A DNA stretch of 64,000 nucleotides from Candidatus Woesearchaeota archaeon B3_Woes (GTDB taxonomy: Archaea; Nanobdellota; Nanobdellia; Woesearchaeales; B3-WOES): assembly GCA_005222965.1 (NCBI GenBank), contig NJBG01000001.1:1-64000 (forward strand), given 5' to 3'. Below are positions 41,745 to 52,492 of the stretch, piece by piece; position 1 is the first letter of the stretch; the number at the start of each line of letters is the position of its first letter. The translations under genes and the position numbers were made by a program. The notes below the pieces were generated by a model. That model worked only from the letters and a program-made list of their open reading frames with translations, did no database searches and had not been told where the DNA came from.

Positions 41745-44474
41745 ATGGCTAAAAAAGAAACAAAGGAAAAGGAAGTCAAAGAACCTGTTGAAGAAAAAGC
41801 AGAAGAAGTTGTTGAACCCATAGAAGAGACCAAAGAGGTTCCAGAAGTAGAAGATCTTCCAGAAGAAAAGGGTTCTAAAGAACCTGTTGAAGAAAAAAAG
41901 ATCGATTTTGAATCCCACCAACATGTTCATAAACAAATTAGGAGTATTGAATTTGGTACTCTGAGTCCTGAATTAATAAAAAAGATGGCTTCTGCTAAGA
42001 TAGTCACACCTGAATTATATGATAGAGAAGGATATCCTGTTGATGGTGGACTAATGGATATAAGATTAGGAGTAATTGATCCTGGATTAAAATGTAAGAC
42101 ATGTGGAAGTAAATTAAAAGAATGTATTGGACATTTTGGTTATATAGAGTTAGCAAGACCAATAATCCACATAAAATTTGTTAGTATAATATTAAATATC
42201 CTTAAATCAACTTGTAGAGATTGTGGACGTGTTCTAATTCCTAAAACTAAGATTGCTAAATGTTTAGATGAATTAAAAGAAGCCGAAAAAGAAAGCGGAT
42301 TAGCTGGAAGAAGGAAGAAAATAAGACAGATCATAACAAATCTTAAATCTCAAAACAAATGCCCTTATTGTCAAGTTAAACAACAAAAAATAAATCTTGA
42401 AAAACCATCAACATTTATTGAAAACGAAAAAAGAATAAGCCCAATAGAAGTTAGAACAAGACTTGAAAAAGTTACAGATGATGATTTATCTTTATTCGGG
42501 ATAAATGCAAAAGTAGCAAGACCTGAATGGATGGTATTAACTATAATGGCAATACCACCGGTAACAATGAGACCTTCTATAACTCTAGAATCTGGAGAAA
42601 GAAGCGAAGATGATCTAACACATAAAATAGGAGATATCGTAAGAATAAATCAAAGATTATTTGAAAATATAAATGCAGGAGCTCCTGAAATAATTATTGA
42701 AGATTTGTGGGATTTATTACAATACCATGTTACAACTTTCTTTGATAATGCTGTTGCTCAACTGCCACCAGCAAGGCATCGTTCAGGACAGCCTCTTAAA
42801 ACAATAACAGAAAGAATAAAAAGCAAACAAGGAAGAATAAGGCAAAATTTAGCTGGAAAAAGAACAAATTTTTCTTCCAGAACAGTTATTAGTCCTGATC
42901 CTAATCTACAATTAAACGAGGTTGGAGTACCTATGGAAATTGCTACAATCCTAACAGTACCAGAAAGAGTCACTGAATGGAATATAGAATATCTTAAGGG
43001 ATTTATTAAAAGAGGATCTCATGTTTACCCTGGAGCAAATTATGTTATAAGACCTGGTGGAAAAAAGAAAAGAATAACAGAAGAGACAAAGGAGGCAAGC
43101 CTAGAAGAGATTGAACAAGGTTATATTGTTGAAAGACACCTATTAGATGGGGATGTTGCAATCTTCAACAGACAACCATCTCTTCATAGAATGTCTATGA
43201 TGTGTCACAAAGTAAGAATCTTAGCTGGTAAAACATTTAGATTAAGCCCAGCAGTATGTAATCCTTATAACGCTGATTTTGATGGGGACGAAATGAACCT
43301 GCATATTCCTCAAACAGAAGAAGCGAGAGCAGAAGCAGAAATTTTGATGCAGGTTCAAACTCAACTAATTTCTCCAAGATATGGTCTTAGTGTAATGGGA
43401 TGTAAACAAGATGCCATTAGTGGTAATTATATCCTAACCACAAATAATTTCAAAATGAAAAGAGATGATGCTGTTGATTTATTATATAACCTTGGTATAA
43501 ATAATTTCTCAAAATTACCTAAGAAAAAAGAAGTTAGTGGTCAGGAAGTATTTAGTACACTCTTACCTGATGATTTTGATTTCAAAGGAACAGATAGGAC
43601 AGGTAAACCTGTGATAATTAAAAATGGTGTACTTAATGAGGGTTGTGTAATTGATAAAAATGCTGTTGGAGAAGAAGCAGGACTTATTCTAAGAGCATTA
43701 CACAAAAAATATGGTGCAGATGACGCTGTAATTATTATCAGTAATATATTTAGATTGGGAATTGGTGTTTTATTAAAAAATGGATTTTCAATCACATTGT
43801 CAGATACAGATTTACCTAAGAACGCAAGAGAGGAAGTCGATGAAATATTCACAAATGTGAAGCAAGATGTTCAAAATTTAATTAATTCTTATTATAAAGG
43901 AGAATTAGAAGTATTCCCTGGAAAAACAGCATCTGAAACACTAGAACTAAGAATTTTAGAGTTATTAAATAAAGAGAGAAATAAAGTAGGACAGGTTGTT
44001 ATGGATTATTGTCATAAAGGAACATCTTCAATTATAATGGCTGATAGTGGGGCTAGGGGAAATTCATTAAATTTAGCACAGATGGCAGCTTGTGTTGGTC
44101 AGCAGGCTATGCGTGGTCAAAGAATTACTAAAGGTTATAACAAAAGGACTTTGTCTTCTTTCAAAAAAGGAGATTTAGGTTCTGAATCTCATGGATTTAT
44201 CCAAAATGGGTTCAAACAAGGATTAAATCCTTTTGAATTCTTCTTTGGATCAATAACAGGTCGTGACAGTCTTATGGATACTGCTTTAAGAACACCTAAG
44301 TCTGGTTATCTCTATAGAAGATTATCCAACGCTTTGCAGGACCTAAAAGTAGAGTATGATCATACAGTAAGAGACGCAAGCAAAAAGATTATTCAATTTA
44401 AATATGGTGAAGATGGTGTTGATGTAAGTAAATCAGAAGAAGGAGTAATAAATGTTGATAGAGTTATAAAATGA
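41745..44474 (+). CDS. rpoA1: RNA polymerase subunit A'
   Basis: 910 residues from ATG 41745. Zinc sites [20 protein letters not shown] and CRDCG/CPYC, bridge and active site [20 protein letters not shown] (three catalytic Asp), [19 protein letters not shown]. The N-terminal 57 residues are a Glu/Lys/Val/Pro-rich extension not found in usual RpoA'. Start chosen at [10 protein letters not shown] after GGAGG. Stop overlaps rpoA'' by 4 bases. Confidence 0.97.
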   Translation: MAKKETKEKEVKEPVEEKAEEVVEPIEETKEVPEVEDLPEEKGSKEPVEEKKIDFESHQHVHKQIRSIEFGTLSPELIKKMASAKIVTPELYDREGYPVDGGLMDIRLGVIDPGLKCKTCGSKLKECIGHFGYIELARPIIHIKFVSIILNILKSTCRDCGRVLIPKTKIAKCLDELKEAEKESGLAGRRKKIRQIITNLKSQNKCPYCQVKQQKINLEKPSTFIENEKRISPIEVRTRLEKVTDDDLSLFGINAKVARPEWMVLTIMAIPPVTMRPSITLESGERSEDDLTHKIGDIVRINQRLFENINAGAPEIIIEDLWDLLQYHVTTFFDNAVAQLPPARHRSGQPLKTITERIKSKQGRIRQNLAGKRTNFSSRTVISPDPNLQLNEVGVPMEIATILTVPERVTEWNIEYLKGFIKRGSHVYPGANYVIRPGGKKKRITEETKEASLEEIEQGYIVERHLLDGDVAIFNRQPSLHRMSMMCHKVRILAGKTFRLSPAVCNPYNADFDGDEMNLHIPQTEEARAEAEILMQVQTQLISPRYGLSVMGCKQDAISGNYILTTNNFKMKRDDAVDLLYNLGINNFSKLPKKKEVSGQEVFSTLLPDDFDFKGTDRTGKPVIIKNGVLNEGCVIDKNAVGEEAGLILRALHKKYGADDAVIIISNIFRLGIGVLLKNGFSITLSDTDLPKNAREEVDEIFTNVKQDVQNLINSYYKGELEVFPGKTASETLELRILELLNKERNKVGQVVMDYCHKGTSSIIMADSGARGNSLNLAQMAACVGQQAMRGQRITKGYNKRTLSSFKKGDLGSESHGFIQNGFKQGLNPFEFFFGSITGRDSLMDTALRTPKSGYLYRRLSNALQDLKVEYDHTVRDASKKIIQFKYGEDGVDVSKSEEGVINVDRVIK

Positions 44475-45568
44475 GAGACGAAATAGAGTTAACACCCAAA
44501 CTGAAAAAGGAGCTAAAAGAAAAGAAAGCTAGTGAAGCTAACATTAAAAAGGTTGCACAGGAATACAAAGAAGCGCTTATTTCTCCTGGAGAATCTGTTG
44601 GAATCATCTCTGCTGAATCAATTGGAGAACCAGGTACACAGATGACATTAAACACTTTCCACTTTGCTGGTGTTGCAGAAATGAACGTTACAATGGGTTT
44701 GCCAAGAATAATAGAAATCCTTGATGGAAGAAAAACAATTGCTACACCAATGATGGAAATCTATCTTAATAAACCCCATAATAAAGGTAAAAATATTATG
44801 CAGATTGCAGCATCTATAAAAGAAACAATGCTTAATGAAGTTGCCTCAGAATTTTCCATTAATATTGTCGATTTCACAATAGAAATAAAATTAGATAGAG
44901 AAAAAATGAGGGAAATAGGCATAAATATTACAACTGTCGCAAATGCTATCTCTAAATCTATTAAAAAAATAAAAGTTAAACAAAAAGAAGATAACATTGT
45001 TATAAAAATAAAAGAAAAAGAGGAAAATCTGAATGAAATTTATAAACTCAAAGAAAAACTAAAAACAGTTTTCATAAAAGGTATAAAAAACATCAAACAG
45101 GTTTTGCCAGTAAAAAGAAAAGAAGAATTCATAATTATAACAGCTGGATCAAATATCAAAGAGATCCTTGACTTAGATTTTGTTGACAAATCAAGAACAA
45201 TAACAAATGATCTTTATGAAACAGAAAAAGTACTAGGCATTGAAGCTACAAGACAATTAATAATATCAGAAGTCTATAAAGTTATTGAAAGCCAGGGTCT
45301 TAATGTTGATATAAGACATATTATGCTTGTTGCAGATACAATGTGCAATAATGGAACAATAGAAGGAGTTACAAGATATGGTGTTGTGAGTAGAAAATCT
45401 TCTGTTTTAGCAAGGGCTTCTTTTGAAACACCCCTAAACCATATAATTGACTCATCCTTAGTTGGAGATATAGATCTATTAACTTCTGTAGTTGAAAACG
45501 TTATGCTTAATCAACCAGTTCCAGTAGGTACTGGATTGCCTGATTTGATAACAAAGGTGAAAAAATGA
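44471..45568 (+). CDS. rpoA2: RNA polymerase subunit A''
   Basis: 365 residues, the C-terminal part of the beta'-type subunit. Trigger-loop segment [20 protein letters not shown] near 57-76, [13 protein letters not shown], and [20 protein letters not shown] near the end. Translation is coupled on both sides through ATGA overlaps (rpoA' and eL30). Confidence 0.97.
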   Translation: MRDEIELTPKLKKELKEKKASEANIKKVAQEYKEALISPGESVGIISAESIGEPGTQMTLNTFHFAGVAEMNVTMGLPRIIEILDGRKTIATPMMEIYLNKPHNKGKNIMQIAASIKETMLNEVASEFSINIVDFTIEIKLDREKMREIGINITTVANAISKSIKKIKVKQKEDNIVIKIKEKEENLNEIYKLKEKLKTVFIKGIKNIKQVLPVKRKEEFIIITAGSNIKEILDLDFVDKSRTITNDLYETEKVLGIEATRQLIISEVYKVIESQGLNVDIRHIMLVADTMCNNGTIEGVTRYGVVSRKSSVLARASFETPLNHIIDSSLVGDIDLLTSVVENVMLNQPVPVGTGLPDLITKVKK

Positions 45569-45846
45569 GTCAAAAAGATATAACTGATATCAAAAAGAAT
45601 TTAGCTGCAAAAAAACTAATTAAAGGTGCAAAAGAAAACATAAAAAACATTAAGCTTGGCAAGATTTCTAAAGTTTATATAAGCCAAAATTGCCCAGAAA
45701 ATATACAAAATGATATAATAAAATATACGAAAATAGCTAAAATTGATTCTATTATATTAAATGAATCAAGCGAAGAGTTGGGAGTTATATGCAAAAAACC
45801 TTTTTCTATCTCAATTTTAAGTTTTATAAAAGAGAATAAAAAATAA
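45565..45846 (+). CDS. rpl30e: Ribosomal protein eL30 / L7Ae-type
   Basis: 93 residues. [20 protein letters not shown] and [20 protein letters not shown] with a final [17 protein letters not shown] fit the eL30 member of the L7Ae/L30e family. It sits at the standard archaeal position between rpoA'' and nusA, overlapping both (4 bases and 1 base). Confidence 0.93.
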   Translation: MSQKDITDIKKNLAAKKLIKGAKENIKNIKLGKISKVYISQNCPENIQNDIIKYTKIAKIDSIILNESSEELGVICKKPFSISILSFIKENKK

Positions 45847-46259
45847 TGACAAAAATAAAATATGATACTAATCTCATAAAACTTATTTCTTTATTTGAAA
45901 CATTAACCAGAGCAAAGGTTAAAGATTGTATTGATAGTAATATCTTGATGTTCGTAGTTAAACAAGGAGAAATAGGTAAAGCGATTGGTAAAAAAGGCTC
46001 TAACATCAAAAGAATTGAGAACGTATTAAAAAGAAAGATAAAAATTGTTGAATTTGATGATGATATTGAGATTTTTGTTAAAAATCTTATATCACCACTA
46101 AAAGTAGAAAACATAACAAAAGAAGATGACACAATCATAATAAGTGATGCAAATAACCAAACAAAAGGGAAACTAAAAGGAAGAGATTCTCAAAACATTA
46201 AAGAATATAAAAAGATAGTTTCTAGATATTTTGATATAGAAGATATTGTTGTTAAATAA
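45846..46259 (+). CDS. nusA: NusA-like KH protein
   Basis: 137 residues with two KH domains: MFVVKQGEIGKAIGKKGSNI (about 36-55, GxxG loop GKKG) and a second with IIISDANNQTKGKLKGRDSQ. This is the short archaeal form, without S1 or acidic parts. Thought to affect elongation or rRNA handling. Last gene of the rpo operon; the uS12-uS7-EF2 genes that often follow are absent here. Confidence 0.93.
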   Translation: MTKIKYDTNLIKLISLFETLTRAKVKDCIDSNILMFVVKQGEIGKAIGKKGSNIKRIENVLKRKIKIVEFDDDIEIFVKNLISPLKVENITKEDDTIIISDANNQTKGKLKGRDSQNIKEYKKIVSRYFDIEDIVVK

Positions 46260-46261
46260 AA

Positions 46262-47161
46262 CTAATAATGAATTTCTGTTGGAAGGTGTTTTATTTTAGC
46301 TGCTATATTATGTAAAAAACTCAATATAACATAATCTGTGTTGTTGTGTTTCATCATTTTTATAAGTTTTCTAATAAAACTTTTTATTCCTCTATCAAAG
46401 TTTAATAATGATTCACTATCAAATTTATTAAATAAACTATAAACCTCTTCAAAATATTGTGAAATTTCTTCAAATAATACTTTTGTTTTTTTATTAATAT
46501 TAAGTTTATTTTTAATCATATACCTACAAATATCTCTTAAATCATCAACAATCTCTTCAACACAATGGATAAGATAATAGATAGAATTTGTTTTGTTTTC
46601 GTCTTTTTTATATCCTTCTCTATTCAAGAGTCTAAGTGAAAAATACGTCAATTTATTGTTTGTTCCTTCTAATGCTATAAGATTATTAAGTTTATTTATA
46701 TCATTATTATTTAATGCATTTATCATATCTTTCATTATTGATATTGTGGACCAGAAAATTCTTTTGATTATATTATCTAAATCATTATCAAGAGCACTAG
46801 CAATGCTTTTTATAATACAATAATTTGGTTCTTGAGTTATAATTTCATAACCCATCAAGAATTGCACTTGATCTGATACTAAACTGAATATTCCAGGATC
46901 TTTATAATTTATTTTTATTTCTGTATATCCTTGAATGTATGGTGAAAACAACAACATTCTTCTAAATCCATCAGGGCTTTTAATTGTTAACTCTAATTTT
47001 TTTTCTTTTTTATTTAAAGATGGGGGACTTATTGTCAATCCTTTTTGAGATTCTACTACATCTAAAGCTTCTCCTTTTTTAATACCATGCTTAAGTGCCC
47101 ATTTTCTAGGTAAAGATATTAGTTGTGTAGAATTTCCTATCTGTATAACCTTTCGTTGCAT
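46262..47161 (-). CDS. AbrB-PhoU fusion, phosphate-type regulator
   Basis: 299 residues. AbrB/SpoVT swapped-hairpin domain at 1-45 (RKVIQIGNSTQLISLPRKWA), then two PhoU-like helical bundles (about 110-299). Such archaeal proteins bind DNA and control phosphate uptake or related processes. It converges with nusA (2 bases apart). The upstream 180 bases are very A/T-rich with several TATATA blocks. Confidence 0.88.
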   Translation of the reverse strand: MQRKVIQIGNSTQLISLPRKWALKHGIKKGEALDVVESQKGLTISPPSLNKKEKKLELTIKSPDGFRRMLLFSPYIQGYTEIKINYKDPGIFSLVSDQVQFLMGYEIITQEPNYCIIKSIASALDNDLDNIIKRIFWSTISIMKDMINALNNNDINKLNNLIALEGTNNKLTYFSLRLLNREGYKKDENKTNSIYYLIHCVEEIVDDLRDICRYMIKNKLNINKKTKVLFEEISQYFEEVYSLFNKFDSESLLNFDRGIKSFIRKLIKMMKHNNTDYVILSFLHNIAAKIKHLPTEIHY

Positions 47162-47342
47162 TAAACCACCTATTTCACCGAAGTATAAACTAATATATAA
47201 ATGTTTTGAATTTATATAAATCTCATTTTTATATAATTTTTATAAAATTTAAGGCAAAATTATATATATTTTCTAAATATATATCTATATTATAAGATAG
47301 TGGGGGTTATGCAAAAATTTGTCAAAAATAAGGGGTGTTAAT

Positions 47343-47501
47343 ATGGCAATTAGAAGAATAAGGTCAGGTTGGGAGGAAGATATTGAAGAAGAGGGAACAT
47401 TTTATTCAGAAAGCAAAAGAGAATCGCTCGTGGAAAATGACGAGATAAGCCCTAGAGAAGAAGCATTTATGATGGGTTGGGAAAACGCTGAAGAAGAATA
47501 A
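47343..47501 (+). CDS. Acidic microprotein, 52 aa
   Basis: From ATG 47343: MAIRRIRSGWEEDIEEEG, later ENDEISPREEAFMMGWENAE. GGGGTG precedes the start. Rejected a start at 47319, which lacks a ribosome site. The final S-P-R-E-E-A-F-M-M-G-W motif looks like a small helix-turn used in other short archaeal proteins. First of three adjacent microproteins. Confidence 0.7.
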   Translation: MAIRRIRSGWEEDIEEEGTFYSESKRESLVENDEISPREEAFMMGWENAEEE

Positions 47502-47502
47502 A

Positions 47503-47619
47503 ATGCTATATGAAGATAAATTTGGGAATCTTTTGATCCAGGATGACGTTGGATGTTTGTCTCAATGGGAAATTGAAGAAAAAGGCATACATAAATTAGA
47601 TGATTATAAACAAGCTTAG
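47503..47619 (+). CDS. Acidic microprotein, 38 aa (MLYEDKFG paralogue 1)
   Basis: Starts MLYEDKFGNLLIQDDVG and ends KLDDYKQA. The first 8 residues and the IQ-D/E-D/E-V pattern are shared with the next ORF, so the two are paralogues from tandem duplication. Starts one base after the previous stop. Function unknown; the acidic and aromatic make-up would suit a small binding peptide. Confidence 0.65.
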   Translation: MLYEDKFGNLLIQDDVGCLSQWEIEEKGIHKLDDYKQA

Positions 47620-47628
47620 GAGGTGAAA

Positions 47629-47748
47629 ATGTTATATGAAGATAAATTTGGGGTTTTTTGGATTCAAGAAGAAGTTGATAAACTTCCAGCATTTAAAGTT
47701 AAAGAATTAGAATTAAGTCCATCATACGACGAAGATCTTTTTGATTAA
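47629..47748 (+). CDS. Acidic microprotein, 39 aa (MLYEDKFG paralogue 2)
   Basis: MLYEDKFGVFWIQEEVDKLP then AFKVKELELSPSYDEDLFD. A TTAGGAGGTG site 7 bases before the ATG is close to ideal. The stem MLYEDKFG is conserved against paralogue 1, while the rest has drifted, which speaks for selection on the protein. Confidence 0.7.
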   Translation: MLYEDKFGVFWIQEEVDKLPAFKVKELELSPSYDEDLFD

Positions 47749-47790
47749 GATAACATAAAACTTATAAAACAATAACTTATACTACTTCTT

Positions 47791-48771
47791 ATGATATGTT
47801 TAGGTATAGAATCTACAGCTCACACTTTTGGTGCAGGTATTATAAACAATAAAGGAGACATCTTAGCTAATGTTAAAGATAGCTATACTACTGAAAAAGG
47901 AGGGATTCATCCTACTTTTGCTAAAGAACACCATATAAAATGTGCTAACAAAGTTATTAAAGAAGCATTAAAACAAGCCAAACTAAAAGAATATGATATT
48001 GATTTAATCTCTTTTTCACAAGCACCTGGTTTACCACCTTGTCTAGTAGTAGGAATGGAAAAAGCAAAAGAATTAGCTAAAAAACTAGATTTGCCTCTTG
48101 TTGGAGTTAATCATTGTATAGCTCATTTAGAAATTGGAAAACTATTAACAAAAGCAAAAGATCCGGTTTTATTATATGCTTCTGGCGCAAACACACAAAT
48201 CATTGCTTATGATGGTGGAAAATATCGTATTTTTGGTGAAACACTAGATAATGGTGTTGGAAATTTCTTAGATGGTTTTGCAAGACACCTAGGAATTGGT
48301 TTTCCAGGAGGACCTAAAATAGCAGAACTAGCTTCAAAAGGAAAAAACTATATTGAAATACCCTATGTTGTAAAAGGAATGGATATCTCAGTAGGAGGAA
48401 TTTTAACCAATCTTAAACAAAAATATGATAGTAATAAATTCACAAAAGAAGATTTAGCATACTCCACTCAAGAAACAGTCTTTGCAATGTTGCTTGAAGT
48501 AACAGAACGTGCAATGGCTCACTGCCAAAAAAAAGAATTATTGTTAGGGGGGGGGGTTGCATGCAATACAAGATTACAAGAAATGTCTGAAATCATGTGC
48601 AAAGAAAGAGGTGCAAAATTCTTTGTTCCACCAAGAAATGTTCTAGTAGATAACGGGCTTATGATAGCATGGCAGGGAATACTACAAAAAAAACAAGCAA
48701 CAAAAGATTATTCCAGCTTAGATATTAGACCAAAAGAAAGAACCAACGAAGTTATGGTTAAATGGTCGTGA
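47791..48771 (+). CDS. kae1: tRNA t6A threonylcarbamoyltransferase (Kae1)
   Basis: 326 residues. ASKHA fold: LGIESTAHTFGAG at the start, NHCIAHLEIG (metal His pair), LYASGANTQIIAY, DGFARHLGIGFPGGPKIAEL, LLLGGGVACNTRLQEM. Transfers threonylcarbamoyl to A37 of ANN-decoding tRNAs, with Bud32, Pcc1 and Cgi121 (none in this window). Contains a run of ten G at 48547-48556. The kinase Bud32 is not fused here. Confidence 0.96.
   Translation: MICLGIESTAHTFGAGIINNKGDILANVKDSYTTEKGGIHPTFAKEHHIKCANKVIKEALKQAKLKEYDIDLISFSQAPGLPPCLVVGMEKAKELAKKLDLPLVGVNHCIAHLEIGKLLTKAKDPVLLYASGANTQIIAYDGGKYRIFGETLDNGVGNFLDGFARHLGIGFPGGPKIAELASKGKNYIEIPYVVKGMDISVGGILTNLKQKYDSNKFTKEDLAYSTQETVFAMLLEVTERAMAHCQKKELLLGGGVACNTRLQEMSEIMCKERGAKFFVPPRNVLVDNGLMIAWQGILQKKQATKDYSSLDIRPKERTNEVMVKWS
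48547..48556 (+). repeat. G10 homopolymer in kae1
   Basis: Ten G in a row encode the GGG of the LLLGGGVACN motif plus the first base of Val. Very unusual in this AT-rich DNA. A one-base change would break the gene. Confidence 0.95.
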
Positions 48772-48829
48772 TTATTTGATTTCCGACATATTTAAATATG
48801 AGTTATAGGATTATTAATATGGGGGTAAA

Positions 48830-49489
48830 ATGAGTCAAGAAATAGAATCTAAAGATATTATTGTCACTTATGATACTCTATTTGAAATTCTAAGAAACGA
48901 AAAAACAAAAGAAGATTTACAAAAACTTCATGATACTTTTTTTCATGATGCAACTAACTATCTTAATGAAAAACAGAACATTCTAAATGATAACAAAGAT
49001 CAAAAAGGTCTTTTTGAATCTGATGAAAAAGAAAAAACACTTCATCAAATAGGGAACATAAAGAAAATATTAACAGATATATATGAAAGAAGAGAGAAAA
49101 AGATAATAAATATGGCTGTAAATAAATCAAGATATTCTTCAAATATAATAGATAATTCTGCTCTGCTTGATGAAGAAAAATTGTTTTATGAAATGATAAT
49201 AAGCCTATTAGACAGCCAAAGAGATAAGATTCTTGATAAATTACTAAAAGGACAACACTTTACAAAACCAGAACAAACAGAAACAAAAGAGGAGTTTAAA
49301 CCAGCAGATGAAATTCCTAAAGAAGAATCTACCAAACTTGTAAGATTTCTAACAGCAGTACCTCAGTTCATGGGAGAGGATATGCTTGAATACGGTCCTT
49401 ATGAAGAAGAGGATGTTTCTAAACTACCTATAGAAATAGCAGATGTTTTAATAAAAAAAGAAAGAGCTGAAGAAATAAAAGAAAACTAA
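48830..49489 (+). CDS. GINS subunit (Gins15/51 type)
   Basis: 219 residues. Helical A domain first ([39 protein letters not shown]), an acidic linker, and a small B domain at the end ([20 protein letters not shown] then [20 protein letters not shown]). A-B order is that of Gins51-like. GINS links MCM to the replisome as part of CMG. GGGGG before the ATG. Converges with enolase, overlapping by 4 bases. Confidence 0.88.
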   Translation: MSQEIESKDIIVTYDTLFEILRNEKTKEDLQKLHDTFFHDATNYLNEKQNILNDNKDQKGLFESDEKEKTLHQIGNIKKILTDIYERREKKIINMAVNKSRYSSNIIDNSALLDEEKLFYEMIISLLDSQRDKILDKLLKGQHFTKPEQTETKEEFKPADEIPKEESTKLVRFLTAVPQFMGEDMLEYGPYEEEDVSKLPIEIADVLIKKERAEEIKEN

Positions 49490-50793
49490 GGTTCTCTAAA
49501 GTGTTCTCCTGCATAACTGCATCTATCACCTAATTCTTCTTCAATTCTTAATAATTGATTATACTTTGCCAATCTTTCAGATCTACAAGGGGCTCCTGAT
49601 TTTATCTGACCAGCCCTTAATCCAACTGCCAGATCAGCTATAAAAGAATCCTCTGTTTCACCACTCCTATGACTTACCATAACCCCCCATCCTGCTTCTT
49701 TTGCTTCTCTGCAAGCATCAATTGCTTCACTAATAGTTCCTATTTGATTTACTTTTAACAATAAAGCATTGCACGCATTCTGCTCAATCGCTTTTGCTAT
49801 TCTTTTAGGATTTGTAACCAATAAATCATCTCCAACAATCTGTATTTGATCACCAAATTCAGCAGTAAACTTAACATAAGACTCCCAATCATCCTGATCA
49901 AAAGGGTCTTCTATTGATATAACAGAAAAATCTTTGATAAATTTTGCATACATTTCACTTAATTCTTCTGACGTTATTTTATTTTCCTGGATAGGATCCT
50001 TAAAATTTAAATCATACAATCCTTCATCATAAAACTCAGAAGCTGCACAATCCATGCTTATCTTAATATCAATTTCCTCTAAAAGTTCTGCTTTCTTAAT
50101 AGCATCTTTTAAAATACTCAACGCTTCACTACCTTTAACAATATTTGGCATAAATCCACCTTCATCTCCAACACCAGTAGCTGCTTTTCCATATTTATTA
50201 GAAATAATTTCTTTTAGAATATGATAAACCTTAGAACCAATACGCAGTGCTTCTTTAAAAGAAGTTACTTTTGTTGGCATAAACATAAATTCCTGTAAAG
50301 CCAATTGATTATCCGCATGCTTGCCTCCATTAATAACATTAAAGCTTGGCACCGGCATTATATAATGATCAGTTGGCTCTCCAGCAAGTTCAGCAATATG
50401 TTGATATAAAGGAACTTTCTTAGCAGCTGCTCCTGCTCTACAAACAGCCATTGAAACAGCTAACATAGCATTTGCGCCTAAATTAGTTTTATTTTCTGTT
50501 CCATCCAAAGAAATCAAACTATCATCAATCTCTTTTTGTTGTGTACAATCCATATTTACAATATTTTCTACTATCTGTAAATTAACATGATTAACAGCTG
50601 TTAAAACACCTTTTCCAGAATACCTTGAATTATTATTGTCTCTTAATTCTAATGCTTCATATACACCAGTAGAAGTACCAGAAGGAACAGCAGCCCTAAA
50701 AACTCCATCTTTGGTAAAAACATCAACCTCTACAGTAGGATTCCCTCTGGAATCTAGTATTTCTCTAGCTTTGACAGACTCTATTTTAGACAT
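49486..50793 (-). CDS. eno: Enolase
   Basis: 435 residues, full length. [38 protein letters not shown] (metal Glu/Asp), [11 protein letters not shown] (catalytic Lys) and [20 protein letters not shown]. Makes phosphoenolpyruvate from 2-phosphoglycerate. Works after the phosphoglycerate mutase at 27.7 kb. Confidence 0.97.
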   Translation of the reverse strand: MSKIESVKAREILDSRGNPTVEVDVFTKDGVFRAAVPSGTSTGVYEALELRDNNNSRYSGKGVLTAVNHVNLQIVENIVNMDCTQQKEIDDSLISLDGTENKTNLGANAMLAVSMAVCRAGAAAKKVPLYQHIAELAGEPTDHYIMPVPSFNVINGGKHADNQLALQEFMFMPTKVTSFKEALRIGSKVYHILKEIISNKYGKAATGVGDEGGFMPNIVKGSEALSILKDAIKKAELLEEIDIKISMDCAASEFYDEGLYDLNFKDPIQENKITSEELSEMYAKFIKDFSVISIEDPFDQDDWESYVKFTAEFGDQIQIVGDDLLVTNPKRIAKAIEQNACNALLLKVNQIGTISEAIDACREAKEAGWGVMVSHRSGETEDSFIADLAVGLRAGQIKSGAPCRSERLAKYNQLLRIEEELGDRCSYAGEHFREP

Positions 50794-50884
50794 ATTAATA
50801 ATCTAAGAATTAAGATATATAAACATTACTAAATTATGTGCTTTGATAGGTACAAAAGAAAATAAAATTTCTTTTATATTAATT

Positions 50885-51346
50885 TTAAAACCCTAATCTA
50901 CTCATAAACAAATTAAATCTAAATGCTTCTATATAAAATTTAATATAATCACCATAAAATAACCAAATTAAAAAAATTATAATACAAATTATTATAAATG
51001 TAATAACTACGTTTCCACCAGAATCATGATAATGATGAACTTCTCTAATATTTTGATTATGTTTATTAGTCGTCTCCTCATTTACATTATGAGATTTGTT
51101 AAAGATTATTTCTTTAATTTTCTTTATATTATCATTATTAGGATGTAATATTAAAGCAGCTCCAATAACTTCTTTTGCTCTATTATGCCTTCCTAATGCG
51201 AAAAGACTATTTGCTTTATTACATAGAACTGTCGCATCAATTGCATTTAGTTTTAATGATTCTTCAAAACATTCAAGAGCTTTTTTATAATCTCCTTCGC
51301 TATAATATTTTGATCCTTCAATATTTAATTCATGTGCAGTGACCAT
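50885..51346 (-). CDS. TPR protein with a C-terminal membrane helix
   Basis: 153 residues. Two TPR repeats (about 1-75: GSKYYSEGDYKKALECFEES, NKANSLFALGRHNRAKEVIG), a His/Asn-rich linker (REVHHYHDSGG), and one membrane helix (VVITFIIICIIIFLIWLFY). Tail-anchored, with the TPR part in the cytoplasm; a protein-binding role at the membrane is likely. Confidence 0.82.
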   Translation of the reverse strand: MVTAHELNIEGSKYYSEGDYKKALECFEESLKLNAIDATVLCNKANSLFALGRHNRAKEVIGAALILHPNNDNIKKIKEIIFNKSHNVNEETTNKHNQNIREVHHYHDSGGNVVITFIIICIIIFLIWLFYGDYIKFYIEAFRFNLFMSRLGF

Positions 51347-51447
51347 TCTATCTTTGATTTTTTATTATCTTCTCTACCCCTATTATCAATATAAGAACTA
51401 AACTATAAAAATATTACTAAAAAAGAACGCTCTAATTTATTACTAAA

Positions 51448-52245
51448 TTATCCAATATAATTAACAGGATCCCTGCTAATTTTTCCACCTAATTTCTTCA
51501 AAGCAGATTTTTGAGAAAGTTCTCCTAACTGCTCTGATCTTATCAAATCATCTTTTTCAATTAACTCAATCTCTTTATTTAAATCTTTTAGATCAATTCC
51601 AATTGAATACTTTTTATTCATAATATTAATTATCTCTTTTGCACCTTTTATTCCAATATGAATAGGATGAGCAGAGGTTTCTGCTAATAACGAAACAGAA
51701 TTTATCTTTCTTTTTTTAGCTAATCCGACCAATAAACCAGAAACACCAATTATTGGTCCAACAACACCAAAAAGCTTTTCATTTATCTTAAATCCATTCT
51801 TAAAATTCTTTACAGCAGATTTAGTATTACCTGTACAATACACTTTAGGTTTTTTTGGTTCATCCTGTAACCCAATTCCACCCAAAGTTACAATCTCTTT
51901 ACATCCAAAATCTTTGGCAATATCGAGTATTTTTTCGCAAAATTCATAACAACTTTGCTCATCTGTTGGCTGTACATCTCCTCCTAATATTAATAAATCC
52001 CTTTTCTTTGATTGTTTATAATATATTGATATTAAAGGCAGCTCAACTAAATTATTTTCAGTTACAAAAACAGAATGTGGAAAACTATGCGAGGTAATGT
52101 CATAGAGTTTTTTTGCTTTTATTTCATCTGTAATAAAATCTGTTACAATCTTCCCAACATTACCTATACCAGGCAATCCTTCTATAAGAACTGGATTTTT
52201 TAATTTTGGTTTTTTTCCAATCAAAGTTATATCAAATTTGCTCAT
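51448..52245 (-). CDS. PAC2-family protein (proteasome assembly chaperone-like)
   Basis: 265 residues. PVLIEGLPGIGNVGKIVTDF at the start, ILGGDVQPTDEQSCYEF, GGIGLQDEPKKPKVYCTG and LLAETSAHPIHIGIKGAKEI are the family signatures. Archaeal members are linked to proteasome assembly. It overlaps nop10 by 4 bases (ATGA), the usual archaeal order. Confidence 0.9.
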   Translation of the reverse strand: MSKFDITLIGKKPKLKNPVLIEGLPGIGNVGKIVTDFITDEIKAKKLYDITSHSFPHSVFVTENNLVELPLISIYYKQSKKRDLLILGGDVQPTDEQSCYEFCEKILDIAKDFGCKEIVTLGGIGLQDEPKKPKVYCTGNTKSAVKNFKNGFKINEKLFGVVGPIIGVSGLLVGLAKKRKINSVSLLAETSAHPIHIGIKGAKEIINIMNKKYSIGIDLKDLNKEIELIEKDDLIRSEQLGELSQKSALKKLGGKISRDPVNYIG

Positions 52246-52415
52246 AATAATCCCTTTTTGATGAATTCTTCTTTTTTAGCCTTTCTTCTGTAATCCCCAT
52301 ATTTATCTTCAGGACTATATTTTGGTGGTTTAGCCATAAAAGCATTTCCACCACACCCACAATTTTCATTCATAGTATAATGTCCACACTCAGAACATTT
52401 TAAAATGTGTTTCAT
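52242..52415 (-). CDS. nop10: Nop10, H/ACA RNP protein
   Basis: 57 residues. MKHILKCSECGHYTMNENCG carries Cys 7, 10, 19 and 21 of the zinc ribbon; KPPKYSPEDKYGDYRRKAKK is the signature helix. Works with Cbf5, Gar1 and L7Ae in RNA-guided pseudouridylation. Start at ATG 52415; the stop overlaps the PAC2 start. The aIF2alpha gene, normally right upstream, is 1.5 kb away because of the HEPN/MNT module. Confidence 0.95.
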   Translation of the reverse strand: MKHILKCSECGHYTMNENCGCGGNAFMAKPPKYSPEDKYGDYRRKAKKEEFIKKGLL

Positions 52416-52492
52416 TAGTCAGAAGAATACAACCTTATTTATAAAATTTGTTATTAAAATTATTTCTCAATTCTCTTATCTTTATTTGAGTT

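Noticed and set aside
47309-47341. Ten-codon leader ORF (MQKFVKNKGC) before the microprotein cluster
   Set aside because: Too short to support, with no repeated regulatory codons or attenuator-like stems.
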